Counted from the stretch's first letter, positions 8,583 through 17,202 are shown. The stretch: 64,000 bases of DNA from an uncultured Agathobaculum sp. (GCA_934504345.1 CAKSVR010000009.1:1-64000), one strand, 5' to 3'. Notes: a model not told the origin generated them from the sequence alone. Numbers and translations: made by a program.

Positions 8583-8634
8583 AATAAGGCAGTCAGCGAG
8601 AGCGACACTGCAAAAGAGAAAATCGATCTTGTAT

Positions 8635-8711
8635 GCGCCAGTAGCTCAGCTGGATAGAGTGTTTGGCTACGAACCAAAAGGTCGGGGGTTCGAATCCCTT
8701 CTGGCGTACCA
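8635..8711 (+). tRNA. tRNA-Arg (anticodon ACG)
   Basis: Cloverleaf with acceptor GCGCCAG/CTGGCGT, anticodon stem TTTGG/CCAAA and loop CTACGAA giving ACG, T arm GGGGTTCGAATCCC, and encoded CCA. ACG is normally edited to ICG, which needs a TadA deaminase. Confidence 0.96.
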
Positions 8712-8715
8712 GATC

Positions 8716-8748
8716 AACCGGTTATTTCGCAAGAAATGACCGGTTTTT
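8716..8748 (+). terminator. Terminator after tRNA-Arg
   Basis: 13-bp stem (8716-8728 with 8733-8745) closed by a GCAA tetraloop and followed by TTTTT. Confidence 0.88.
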
Positions 8749-8937
8749 CTTATTTTCCGCCGAATTTGCTGGGATGCTGCCGTCAGCCTCCGCTGTACGC
8801 AGGCATGACAGGAACAGCTTTGCTGTCCTGTCATCTTTTTTGTGTGCCGAAATCCCCGAAAGGCGAAACCGCCGGTTTCCGTTTACTTTTCCCCTCCGCT
8901 ATGATACAATAGACTATCATAATGCGGAAGTATGAGC

Positions 8938-9102
8938 CTGTTTCGAAGCCACGGTTTCGCCGACAAGAGGAATGAACCGCGGGCCGTTCCAGTATCGCCC
9001 GGAAGTATCAAAACCGCGATTCATGCTCCCGGTTTTGATGGATTTGCTTTGCAGATTCTATTGAACAGCGCTGCGGCGCAGGAAATGCGAAGCAGCTGTC
9101 GA
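8938..9102 (+). repeat. Hairpin-array repeat family A, copy A1 (degenerate)
   Basis: Hairpins in the family order: TTTCGAAGCCACGGTTTCGCCGAC, the GGAATGAAC...CCGTTCC stem, AAAACCG...CGGTTTT with loop ATTCATGCTCC, GATTTGC-TTT-GCAGATT, and GCGC-TGCG-GCGC. The GAAAGTT/AACTTTC hairpin is decayed. The copy forms the 5' leader of the dlt-like operon. Confidence 0.7.
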
Positions 9103-9138
9103 AAAGTTTTCCTATTTTCTATAAATGGAAGTATGTCT

Positions 9139-10659
9139 ATGAGAAAAAATGTACTCGAATATCTGGAATCCTCTGCCCGCACGCACGCGGACAAGGTGGC
9201 ATTCCTCGATGACACCCGCTCGTTCACGTTCGGCGAGCTGCTGACCGCCGCACAGGGCCTCGGCACGCATCTGGCGCAGACCGTTGCGCCCGCGCACAAG
9301 CCGGTCGCGGTGCTCATCGGCCGCACCGCCGAGAGCGTTGCCGCTTTGCAGGGCGTGCTGTACGCCGGCGCGTGCTATGTGCCCATCGACGACCATATGC
9401 CGGAGGCGCGCATCCGCCGCATCCTCGAGCAGGTGCAGCCCGCCGCCATCGTCTACGCTGAGGGCAACCGCAAGCAGGCCGAGCCGCTGGCCGACTGTGC
9501 CCCGCTCATCTCGATGAACGAGGGCTTCGCCACCCCGGCGGACACCAAGCTGCTCGAAAGCATCCGCGAAACCGTGCTCGACATCGACCCGGTGTACCTG
9601 CTGTTCACCTCGGGCTCGACCGGAACGCCCAAGGGCATCGTCATTTCGCACCACGCCCTCATCGACTTCACCGACTGGCTCACCGATTTCTGCGGCTACA
9701 CCGAAAACGACGTTTTCGGCAACCAGTCGCCGTTTTACTTCGATACCTCGTGCAAGGACATCTACCAAACACTCAGTCTGGGCGCGACCTGCGTGATTTT
9801 GGAGAAAAAGGTGTTCATTTTCCCGCTGTTCCTGCTGCAAGCCTTGGAGCAGCACCACATCACTGCTGTCAACTGGGCGACCTCGGCTTTCCATATGGTC
9901 GCAAGCTCGGGTGCGCTCGACAAATGCGTGCCGAGCTGCCTGAAAAAGATCATCGTCGGCGGCGAGGCTTTGCAGGCCCGCCATGTGAACACATGGAAGC
10001 GTGCAATTCCCGATGCAGAGGTGTATAATATGTACGGCCCGACCGAAACCACGGTGGACTGCATCGCGCTGCGGCTCGACCGCGACTACCGCGACGACGA
10101 GGCCATTCCGATCGGCAAAGCCTGCCGCAATATGCAGATCCTGCTGCTGGACAGCGACGGACACCTCGTTCCCGACGGTCAGCCCGGCGAAATCTGCGTG
10201 CGCGGCGGCGGACTGGCCCTCAGCTACTTCGGCGAGTGGGAAAAGACCGAGCACGCCTTCGTGCAGAACCCGACAAACCCGTATTTCCGCGATATTGTGT
10301 ACCACACGGGTGATATTGCCGTCAAAAAGGACGACGGCCTGCTGTACTTCCTGTCGCGGCAGGACGGGCAGATCAAGCACATGGGCTACCGCATCGAGCT
10401 CGGCGAGATCGAAACCGCGCTGCACAGCGTGGACGGCATCGCCGCGGCGGCGTGCCTGTTCGACCGCGCCCGCGACCGCATTGTCTGCATTTATGAGGGC
10501 GAACCGGATGCCGCCGCGCTCGCACGCGCGATGCGTAAGCTGGTGCCCAAATATATGCTGCCGAACATCTACGAAAAGCTGGATGCGCTGCCGCACAATG
10601 CCAACGGCAAGATCGACCGCGCCAAGCTGAAGGAGCAATTCATCCATGCGGAAGATTGA
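9139..10659 (+). CDS. dltA: DltA-like amino-acid adenylating ligase (loads carrier protein)
   Basis: A 506-residue ANL-superfamily enzyme of DltA length. Core motifs are LLFTSGSTGTPKGIVISHH, NMYGPTETTVDC, YHTGDIA and the C-terminal NANGKIDRAKLK with the catalytic Lys. It would adenylate an amino acid (D-Ala in classic DltA) and pass it to the carrier protein encoded at 11451. ATG 9139 is chosen because GGAAG lies 7 nt upstream; the upstream extension to 8932 would be translated repeat. It heads the five-gene operon and overlaps the next gene by 14 bp. Substrate identity is not certain. Confidence 0.85.
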   Translation: MRKNVLEYLESSARTHADKVAFLDDTRSFTFGELLTAAQGLGTHLAQTVAPAHKPVAVLIGRTAESVAALQGVLYAGACYVPIDDHMPEARIRRILEQVQPAAIVYAEGNRKQAEPLADCAPLISMNEGFATPADTKLLESIRETVLDIDPVYLLFTSGSTGTPKGIVISHHALIDFTDWLTDFCGYTENDVFGNQSPFYFDTSCKDIYQTLSLGATCVILEKKVFIFPLFLLQALEQHHITAVNWATSAFHMVASSGALDKCVPSCLKKIIVGGEALQARHVNTWKRAIPDAEVYNMYGPTETTVDCIALRLDRDYRDDEAIPIGKACRNMQILLLDSDGHLVPDGQPGEICVRGGGLALSYFGEWEKTEHAFVQNPTNPYFRDIVYHTGDIAVKKDDGLLYFLSRQDGQIKHMGYRIELGEIETALHSVDGIAAAACLFDRARDRIVCIYEGEPDAAALARAMRKLVPKYMLPNIYEKLDALPHNANGKIDRAKLKEQFIHAED

Positions 10660-11422
10660 CAATTTCGCACAGATTTCCGGGCTGCTGAACGCGCAGCTCA
10701 AGCGCGGTGTCCTCACCAACAACTTTCTGCGCGGCGAGGACTACACCCGGGAGATCGAAAACGGCCTCTATCTCCACGAGGCGGACGGCGCACTGCTGCT
10801 GTTCCGCGAACGCGGTACGCATCTTGTGATGACGTTCTACCTGCATCCGGGCGCGGTGCTCTCCCTGCCCGAAACGGACAGGCCGATCGTCACCGAGCTT
10901 TCCTGCCGCGCCAAGGATGCCGAGGCCATGGCAAATGCCGCCGCGCAGTTCTGCGCCCTCGGCTTTCGCGAAGCGCTGCGCCGCACGCGGCGCACCCGCA
11001 AGCCCGAACTGTTTCCCTCGGAAACCACGGCATTTCCGGCAAAACCGGAGGATTTTGCGGACATTTCCCGTTTTCTCAGCGACCACTTTCCGCCGCTGAC
11101 CGGCTGCATACCGACCGAGGACGACCTGCGCGAAAACCTCGAGGACGGCCATACCGTTATCACCCGGGACGAAAAAGGCGTTTCCGGCGTGCTGCATTTC
11201 GCGGTTTCCCGCGCCTCGACCGAGATCCGGCACCTTGCCGTGCGCGAGGACTGCCGCCGGCTCGGACTCGCCGGTGAGCTGCTCACCGCGTACCTTGCGG
11301 CCACGGACGGCGCAAAAAGTCAGGTCTGGGCCCGCACGGGCAACCTCCCTGCCGAACATTTTTACGAAAAACACGGCTACCGGCCGGATGGCTGGACCTC
11401 TGCCGTGCTGCAATATCACTAA
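10646..11422 (+). CDS. GNAT-fold N-acetyltransferase
   Basis: A 258-residue protein. The C-terminal part has the GNAT acetyl-CoA motif around LAVREDCRRLGLAGELLTAY and a terminal ENLPAEHFYEKHGYR-like end (NLPAEHFYEKHGYR). The N-terminal half is a degenerate GNAT-like domain. The start overlaps the dltA stop by 14 bp and uses AAGGAG inside the dltA end, so it is translationally coupled. A GNAT is not part of classic dlt operons. It may acylate the carrier-bound amino acid or the cell-wall sugar (inference). Confidence 0.8.
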   Translation: MRKIDNFAQISGLLNAQLKRGVLTNNFLRGEDYTREIENGLYLHEADGALLLFRERGTHLVMTFYLHPGAVLSLPETDRPIVTELSCRAKDAEAMANAAAQFCALGFREALRRTRRTRKPELFPSETTAFPAKPEDFADISRFLSDHFPPLTGCIPTEDDLRENLEDGHTVITRDEKGVSGVLHFAVSRASTEIRHLAVREDCRRLGLAGELLTAYLAATDGAKSQVWARTGNLPAEHFYEKHGYRPDGWTSAVLQYH

Positions 11423-11450
11423 CCCAATCCAAACAAAGGAGAAATCGACC

Positions 11451-11678
11451 ATGAGAGAAAAAATCATCGAAATCCTGAACGAGATCTGCCCCGGCAACGA
11501 CTTTGAGAACGAAACCGCCATCATCGACGACGGCATCATCGATTCCCTCGACATCGTAGCCGTTATTTCCGAGCTGATGGAGGAGTTTGATGTTCAGCTG
11601 GGTGTCAACGACCTGACCCCGGAGAACTTCAACTCGGTCGATGCCATCGTTGAACTGATCGAGAACGCACAGGAATAA
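11451..11678 (+). CDS. dltC: Acyl/D-alanyl carrier protein (DltC-like)
   Basis: A 75-residue acidic four-helix carrier. Ser32 in DGIIDSLDIV is the phosphopantetheine site. ATG 11451 follows AAAGGAG. The stop codon overlaps the MBOAT start by one base (TAATG), which couples the two. It would carry the aminoacyl or acyl group from the DltA-like ligase to the membrane acyltransferase. Confidence 0.9.
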   Translation: MREKIIEILNEICPGNDFENETAIIDDGIIDSLDIVAVISELMEEFDVQLGVNDLTPENFNSVDAIVELIENAQE

Positions 11679-13219
11679 TGGCATTTACTTCCGCTTCGTT
11701 TATCGTGCTCACCATCGCGAGCGTGCTGCTCTACTACATCGTGCCGAAAAAGGCGCAGTGGAGCATCCTGCTGCTGGCGAGTGCGGCGTTTTACATGGCG
11801 GGCTCGGTCAAGGCGTTCGCATGGGTGGTGCTCGTTGCCGCAATGACATGGGGAACCGGCATCCTCCTCGGACGGTATAACGCCATCAAGCCCGCCGACA
11901 AGGCGCAGAAGGCCCAAATACAGCACAAAAAGAAGCAGATCGCGGTTCTTTGCGCGGTCTGCTGTTTTGGCTTGCTCTACGCCATGAAATACTGGAATTT
12001 TACGCTCGAGCTGCTGCCGTCCACGCTCGGCAGTCACATCCCGCGCTGGGATTTTGTCGTGCCGCTCGGCCTGTCGTTCTTTATCTTCCAGTCCATGAGC
12101 TATGTTGTCGATGTTTACCGCGGCAAGTACGCGCCCGATCGCAATCCGCTGCGCTACGGCCTGTTCGTGTCGTTCTTCCCGCAGATGGTGCAGGGCCCGA
12201 TCAGCCGCTTCGACCAGCTCGGCCCGCAGCTCCTCGCGGAGCGCACGCTCTGCTGGGAGGATCTTCAGCTCGGCATCCAGCTGGCTCTGTGGGGATATTT
12301 CAAGAAAATCGTCATTGCCGACCGCGCGGCGGTGCTGGTGAACAACGTCATCATGGAAAACTGCCCGTATGGCGGTGCGGTCATCGCGCTGGGTATCCTG
12401 TTCTACTGCATCCAGCTGTACTGCGATTTTTCCGGCGGCATCGACATCACGCGCGGCGTTGCGCGGATGTTCGGCATCGATATGGCCGTCAACTTCCGCC
12501 GTCCGCTGTTCTCCACCTCGCTGGCCGACTACTGGCGGCGCTGGCACATCACGCTCGGCGCGTGGATGCGCGACTATGTGTTCTATCCACTGGCGTTCTC
12601 CAAGCCGTTCGGCAAGCTCGGCAAGTGGGCGCGCAAGCACTTCAAGGGCATGATGGGCAAAATATGCGCCACCTCGACCGCAACGTTCATCGTGTACCTC
12701 ATCATCGGCATCTGGCACGGCGCGAACTTCCGCTACATCGCGTTCGGCCTGTGGAACGGTATCCTTATCACCTCTTCCCTGCTGATGGAGCGCCGCTTCC
12801 TTTCGTGGAAAGAAAAGCTGCACATCAATGACAAATCGACCGGCTGGCGCATCTTTATGACCGTCCGCACGTTCGGACTGGTGTTCATCGGGCGATATTT
12901 CACCCGCGCGCCGCGCCTCAAGACCGTGTTCGCGCTGCTCGGCACGACCGTGCTGCACCCGCATTTCAGCGAGCTCTCGACCGTTGTGCCCACGCTCGGC
13001 CTGACGGTTTCCGACTTTGTCATCATTTTTGTCGGCATCCTCATCGTCCACGGCGTGGAGTTCTTTGAGGAACGCGGCACGGATGTGCAGGCGTGGCTCA
13101 ACGAGCGCCCGGCGCTCGTGCAGATGACGGTGCTGACCGTTTCGCTCGTTATCCTGCTGCTGTTCGGCATTTTCCGTGCCGGATACATCTCGTCCGAGTT
13201 CATCTACAAGCAATTTTAA
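11678..13219 (+). CDS. dltB: MBOAT family membrane O-acyltransferase (DltB/AlgI-like)
   Basis: A 513-residue polytopic protein with MBOAT hallmarks: MVQGPISRFDQL, DFSGGIDITRGVARMFGID, LADYWRRWHITLGAWMRDYV, and the catalytic-His motif IGIWHGANFRYIAFGLWNG. It is longer than typical DltB (about 400) and nearer AlgI size. It would take the acyl group from the carrier protein across the membrane to an envelope polymer. One-base overlap with dltC and 12 bp to the next gene support an operon. Confidence 0.9.
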   Translation: MAFTSASFIVLTIASVLLYYIVPKKAQWSILLLASAAFYMAGSVKAFAWVVLVAAMTWGTGILLGRYNAIKPADKAQKAQIQHKKKQIAVLCAVCCFGLLYAMKYWNFTLELLPSTLGSHIPRWDFVVPLGLSFFIFQSMSYVVDVYRGKYAPDRNPLRYGLFVSFFPQMVQGPISRFDQLGPQLLAERTLCWEDLQLGIQLALWGYFKKIVIADRAAVLVNNVIMENCPYGGAVIALGILFYCIQLYCDFSGGIDITRGVARMFGIDMAVNFRRPLFSTSLADYWRRWHITLGAWMRDYVFYPLAFSKPFGKLGKWARKHFKGMMGKICATSTATFIVYLIIGIWHGANFRYIAFGLWNGILITSSLLMERRFLSWKEKLHINDKSTGWRIFMTVRTFGLVFIGRYFTRAPRLKTVFALLGTTVLHPHFSELSTVVPTLGLTVSDFVIIFVGILIVHGVEFFEERGTDVQAWLNERPALVQMTVLTVSLVILLLFGIFRAGYISSEFIYKQF

Positions 13220-13231
13220 GGAGGGCAGAGC

Positions 13232-15085
13232 ATGAACGCAAAAAAATGGGTGCTTTCTCTGCCCGTTATCGCGCTGATTCTGGCTGCGCTGCTGGCCGGC
13301 TTCAACTATGTCACCGACCCGTTCGGCGCGTTCGGCGACCGCTTTTTGCAGTGGTTCTCGTATGACGAAACCAACAATCCGCGTGCGGCGAAGATTTCCT
13401 ATCTTGAGCAGCACCACGACGAATACGACTCGTATTTCCTCGGCTGCTCGTCCACCAGCTCGCTGCCGACCGGCACGTTCAACGAGATGCTGAACGCAAA
13501 GTTCTACAACCTCATCATGTACGGCGCGGACATGAAGGACTGCGAAAAGATCGCAAATTACCTCATCGACAACTACACGGTCAAAAATCTGGTGCTCAAC
13601 GTGTATATCGACAACGGCCTGACCTACGATGATGAGTCGAACAAGCTGACCCACAGCCTGCATTACAAGACCGACCCGGATATGTCCGCACTGTCGTATT
13701 ACTCGCGGTTCCTGTTCGCGGACCCGCGCTACGGCGCGCAGAAGCTCGTGAACGAGAAGAAAGACACGCTCCTGCCGCAGTCGTTCGACGTTTTTGACGA
13801 GCAGACCGGCGCCTATGACAAGCGCGTGCGCGATGTGGAGGCCATCGGCGCGGCGGCGGACTACCTGACCGCCTATCCGGTGTTCACGAACTATCCCAAG
13901 CGCGAAAAGGCGCACCTGTACAAGACCGAGGACTGCATGAGCTCGGTCGCGGCCATCCGCAAGGTGTGCGAGGAGAACGGCGTGAACCTCATCGTGCTCA
14001 CCGCACCGGTGTACACGGACTACTACGACAACTTCTATGACGAGGATGTGACGAATTTCTACGAATCCCTCGCGAAAGTGACCGATTACTGGGATTTCTC
14101 CAACTCTTCCGTCAGCAGTGAGCCGCGCTTCTTCTATGATGGCACGCACTTCCGCAACAACGTCGGTGAGATGATGGCGGCCCGCATCGCGGAGCGCAGC
14201 TATCCCGATTTTGATGCGCCCGTCACCGCCATGCCGGATGATTTCGGCTTTTATGTCACCGCCGACACCCAGCACGACTATTTCACGCGCCGTCCTGCGC
14301 CGCGCTCGGAGGAGGACACCGCGCTGTCCGTACCCGTGCTGACCTGGCACGCCCTGTCGAACGAAACCACCGGCGAGGCCTATGTGACACCGGAAACGTT
14401 CCGCAGACAGATTGAAGCGCTGTATGAGGCCGATTACAGCACCATTTCGCTCGAACAGCTGCGCGATTATGTGTACAAGGGCACGCCGCTGCCCGAGAAC
14501 CCCATCGTGCTGACGTTTGATGACGGCTATCTGAGCAACTACGAGGATGCGTTCCCGGTGCTGGAGGAATACGGCATGAAGGCGACCATCTTCGCCATCG
14601 GCGTTTCCATCGGCAAGGATACCTACAAGGACACCGGCAACGCCATGACACCGCACTTCGGCGCGGCGGAAATGCAGGAAATGGTGGATTCCGGGCTGAT
14701 CTCGATCCAGAGCCACACCTATGATATGCACCAGTGGCCGCCGTTCGAGGACGGGAGCACCGCTGTCCGCGAAACGCTGGCGCAGCTGCCCGGCGAGAGC
14801 GACGAGGACTACGAGGCCGCCGTCAAGGCCGACATTCAGCAGAGCAAACAGGCTATCGAGCCCATCACGGGCGAAAAAGTGAACGCGCTGTCCTATCCCG
14901 AGGGCGCATACAGCACGCTGACGATGGATGCGCTTCGCAGTCAGGGCATCGAGCTGACGTTCACCACCCAGCCGGGCGTGAACCGCGTGGTGCAGGGTCT
15001 GCCGCAGACCTTGTACAGTATGCACCGCATCACCATGAAAGAGGATACGGATATGGATGCGTTCCTCGCGGAACTGGAAAAATAA
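13232..15085 (+). CDS. DltD/AlgX-like SGNH domain fused to polysaccharide deacetylase
   Basis: A 617-residue exported protein with an N-terminal membrane anchor (about 7-24). Residues 60-325 form an SGNH-like domain as in DltD and AlgJ/X: YFLGCSSTSS holds the likely nucleophile Ser73 and YDGTHF the Asp303/His306 pair. Residues about 366-600 form a NodB/IcaB-type deacetylase: VLTWHAL, LTFDDGYLSNYEDA (428-441), and SHTYDMH (494-500) as the metal-binding His pair. The fusion joins O-acyl transfer with N- or O-deacetylation of an envelope glycopolymer. RBS is AAGGAGG. Last gene of the operon, followed by a hairpin terminator. Confidence 0.85.
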   Translation: MNAKKWVLSLPVIALILAALLAGFNYVTDPFGAFGDRFLQWFSYDETNNPRAAKISYLEQHHDEYDSYFLGCSSTSSLPTGTFNEMLNAKFYNLIMYGADMKDCEKIANYLIDNYTVKNLVLNVYIDNGLTYDDESNKLTHSLHYKTDPDMSALSYYSRFLFADPRYGAQKLVNEKKDTLLPQSFDVFDEQTGAYDKRVRDVEAIGAAADYLTAYPVFTNYPKREKAHLYKTEDCMSSVAAIRKVCEENGVNLIVLTAPVYTDYYDNFYDEDVTNFYESLAKVTDYWDFSNSSVSSEPRFFYDGTHFRNNVGEMMAARIAERSYPDFDAPVTAMPDDFGFYVTADTQHDYFTRRPAPRSEEDTALSVPVLTWHALSNETTGEAYVTPETFRRQIEALYEADYSTISLEQLRDYVYKGTPLPENPIVLTFDDGYLSNYEDAFPVLEEYGMKATIFAIGVSIGKDTYKDTGNAMTPHFGAAEMQEMVDSGLISIQSHTYDMHQWPPFEDGSTAVRETLAQLPGESDEDYEAAVKADIQQSKQAIEPITGEKVNALSYPEGAYSTLTMDALRSQGIELTFTTQPGVNRVVQGLPQTLYSMHRITMKEDTDMDAFLAELEK

Positions 15086-15091
15086 TAACAA

Positions 15092-15125
15092 AAACCCCAT
15101 CATTTCGAATGAAATGATGGGGTTT
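15092..15125. terminator. Terminator-like hairpin, left copy flanking repeat A2
   Basis: Stem CCCCATCATTTC-GAAT-GAAATGATGGGG with A/T flanks, 6 bp after the deacetylase stop. The same hairpin, one base pair shorter, recurs at 15347-15378 on the other side of repeat A2. The left copy has lost the long T tail. Confidence 0.8.
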
Positions 15126-15127
15126 CG

Positions 15128-15346
15128 GCTGTCGCGAAACTACAGTTTCGCCGACAAGCAGGAACGGACCGTGGGCCGTTCCAAAGTCGTCCAAAAGTTC
15201 CCATACGGAAACTTTCTCCCTCTTAAGGTATAAAAACCGAGATACACGCTCCCGGTTTTTATGAATTTGCACGGCAAATTCTATTTAACGCGCGCTGCCG
15301 CGCGATATGATAAAATTTGGTTCAATACCTATTTTTTGACAAACTG
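15128..15346 (+). repeat. Hairpin-array repeat family A, copy A2 (intact)
   Basis: A 219-bp unit with ends GGCTGTCGCGAAAC and TTTTTTGACAAACTGA. Six hairpins lie in order: GCGAAACT-AC-AGTTTCGC; GGAACGG/CCGTTCC; an AAAGTT/AACTTT type; AAAAACCG/CGGTTTTT; GAATTTGC-ACG-GCAAATTC; CGCGCG-CTGC-CGCGCG. It lies between convergent genes and is flanked by duplicated terminator-like hairpins. Confidence 0.85.
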
Positions 15347-15378
15347 AAACCCATCATTTCGAATGAAATGATGGGTTT
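15347..15378. terminator. Terminator hairpin, right copy flanking repeat A2
   Basis: Direct duplicate of the hairpin at 15092-15125 (stem AAACCCATCATTTC). It keeps a TTTTT tail on + and ends 4 bp from the recX stop, so it can serve recX only on its A-rich - side. Confidence 0.8.
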
Positions 15379-15381
15379 TTG

Positions 15382-15849
15382 TTATTCTTCGTCCGGCAGA
15401 GAGCTGCCGTAGACTTCCAGCGCCCGCTTGATATCGCTCCACGCGAAGCCGCGCCGCTGGAGCGCGGCCACGGCCTTTTCAACCGCTTTCCGGTCGGAAA
15501 CATCGCCGCGCAGGCGTTTTTCGAGCAGCGCGAGCATCTGCGCCTCGTCCGGCGAAAAGCTCTGCATGGCGGCCTCGGCGGTGTCGCGGTCGATGCCGCG
15601 GCGGGTCAGCTCCTGCCGGATGCGCGCCGCGCCGTAGCCCTTGCGTGTATAGCCGCGCACCACGCTCTCCGCATAGACCTCATCGCTGAGCAGCTTGCGC
15701 TCGGTCAGCCACGCGAGCGCGTAGTCGGCGGCCTCCTCGTCGTGGCCCTTGGCGACCAGCTTGTCGCGCAGCATTTTCGCACTCAGCGCCCGGTAAGAGA
15801 GCTGCTTTGCCGCCGCATCGAGCGCTGCGCGGTACTTATCCTCGCTCAT
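15382..15849 (-). CDS. recX: Regulatory protein RecX
   Basis: A 155-residue helical protein of the RecX family, with the repeated three-helix units typical of it (YRALSAKMLRDKLVAKGHDE, GYGAARIRQELTRRGIDRDT). RecX binds RecA filaments and limits their extension. Its ATG overlaps the recA stop by one base (TAATG), so it is translationally coupled to recA and shares its SOS control. Confidence 0.93.
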   Translation of the reverse strand: MSEDKYRAALDAAAKQLSYRALSAKMLRDKLVAKGHDEEAADYALAWLTERKLLSDEVYAESVVRGYTRKGYGAARIRQELTRRGIDRDTAEAAMQSFSPDEAQMLALLEKRLRGDVSDRKAVEKAVAALQRRGFAWSDIKRALEVYGSSLPDEE

Positions 15850-17018
15850 TATTCTTCGTCGAGGTCGTCGAAGTCATCCGCATCGATGGAAACTGCCTTT
15901 GCCGAGCTCGGACGGGCCTTTTCGACCGGCTTTTCCGCCTTTTCGGTCGGCACCGCGGCGGATGCACGCGCGGCGTGGCTCTGGGCCAGCTTGCTGCGCT
16001 CCTCCTCGACCTTGTCCATGATCTGCTTCTGCACATCGTCAGCCACATCGGGATGATCCTTGAAATACTGCTTGGCGGCATCGCGGCCCTGACCCAGACG
16101 GGTATCACCCATCGAGAACCACGCGCCCGCCTTGTTGACGATGCCGTACTTCACGCCCAGATCGACCAGCTCGCTCGTGCGGGAGATGCCCTCGCCGTAC
16201 ATAATATCGAACTCGGCCTCCTTAAACGGCGGCGCGACCTTGTTTTTGACAACCTTTACGCGGGTATGACTGCCGATGAGCTCGGTGCCGTTCTTCAGGT
16301 GCTCCACGCGGCGCACATCCAGACGGACGGAGGCGTAGAACTTGAGCGCACGGCCGCCGGTCGTGACCTCCGGGCTGCCGTAGATAACGCCGACCTTTTC
16401 GCGCAGCTGGTTGATGAAGATGGCCACGCACTGGCTCTTGGCGATCGAGCCCGCCAGCTTACGCATGGCCTGACTCATCATGCGGGCGTGCAGGCCAACG
16501 AACGAATCGCCCATTTCGCCCTCGATCTCGGCGCGCGGCGTGAGCGCAGCGACCGAGTCGATGACCACAATGTCGATCGCGCCCGAGCGCACGAGCGCCT
16601 CGGCAATGTCGAGGCCCTGCTCACCGGTGTCCGGCTGGGAAACCAGCAGGCTGTCGATGTCAACGCCCAGCGCCTTCGCGTAGACCGGGTCGAGCGCGTG
16701 CTCGGCATCGATGAATGCCGCCGTGCCGCCCATTTTCTGCGCCTCGGCAACGCTGTGCAGCGCGACCGTGGTCTTACCGGAGGACTCAGGGCCGTAGATC
16801 TCGATGATACGGCCGCGCGGCAGACCGCCGATGCCGAGCGCGAGATCCAGACCGATCGAGCCGGTCGGGATGTGTTCGATGTTCATGCCGGTGTTCTCAC
16901 CGAGGCACATGACCGAGCCCTTGCCGAACTGCTTCTCGATCTGGCCGAGGGCAGCGGCGAGTGCTTTCTTCTTATCGGCCGCCGGTGCGACCGGTTCTAA
17001 CTGCTTTTTGGTAGCCAT
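15849..17018 (-). CDS. recA: Recombinase RecA
   Basis: A 389-residue RecA. Walker A is GPESSGKT, L1/L2 regions and DNA-binding segments are present (MMSQAMRKLAGSIAKSQCVAIFINQLREKVGVIYGSPEVTTGGRAL), and the C-terminus is acidic and Ala-rich. It forms the ATP-dependent strand-exchange filament and triggers LexA cleavage. Upstream are a strong promoter and a LexA-box palindrome. The coupled recX follows. Confidence 0.98.
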   Translation of the reverse strand: MATKKQLEPVAPAADKKKALAAALGQIEKQFGKGSVMCLGENTGMNIEHIPTGSIGLDLALGIGGLPRGRIIEIYGPESSGKTTVALHSVAEAQKMGGTAAFIDAEHALDPVYAKALGVDIDSLLVSQPDTGEQGLDIAEALVRSGAIDIVVIDSVAALTPRAEIEGEMGDSFVGLHARMMSQAMRKLAGSIAKSQCVAIFINQLREKVGVIYGSPEVTTGGRALKFYASVRLDVRRVEHLKNGTELIGSHTRVKVVKNKVAPPFKEAEFDIMYGEGISRTSELVDLGVKYGIVNKAGAWFSMGDTRLGQGRDAAKQYFKDHPDVADDVQKQIMDKVEEERSKLAQSHAARASAAVPTEKAEKPVEKARPSSAKAVSIDADDFDDLDEE

Positions 17019-17091
17019 ACTGGTTTATCCTCCCTAAAAAGTTCAACTATGCAAGCCGCAACGCGGCGGTGTTCTCTGATTGGATACCCCC

Positions 17092-17149
17092 ATTATAACA
17101 GGGTGTCGATTTGAATGCAATGATTTTATCGAAAATTTGTTCGATAAAA
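17092..17149 (-). promoter_or_regulatory. recA promoter with LexA (SOS) box
   Basis: On the - strand: -35 TTGCAT (17115-17120), 17-bp spacer, -10 TATAAT (17092-17097). Just upstream is a 26-bp palindrome (17124-17149) with core CGAAAATTTGTTCG (17130-17143), one base off the Gram-positive SOS box CGAACnnnnGTTCG. Confidence 0.85.
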
Positions 17150-17159
17150 TTTTGCCATA

Positions 17160-17186
17160 AAAAATCCCACTCCGGAGAGTGGGATT
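17160..17186 (-). terminator. Terminator after DtxR-type regulator gene
   Basis: Stem AATCCCACT (17163-17171) with AGTGGGATT (17178-17186), followed on - by a T run. Confidence 0.8.
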
Positions 17187-17202
17187 CTCTTTCACCTGTA
17201 AT

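Noticed and set aside
8932..9138. N-terminal extension of the DltA-like protein
   Set aside because: It translates repeat A1 and has no homology to DltA; the ATG at 9139 has an RBS.
11594..15103. Long - strand open frame across the dlt-like operon
   Set aside because: Antisense shadow of dltC, dltB and the fusion gene for the same reason.
15128..15346. Group II intron or IStron remnant
   Set aside because: No domain V-like hairpin or ORF, and flanking duplications are not made by group II introns.
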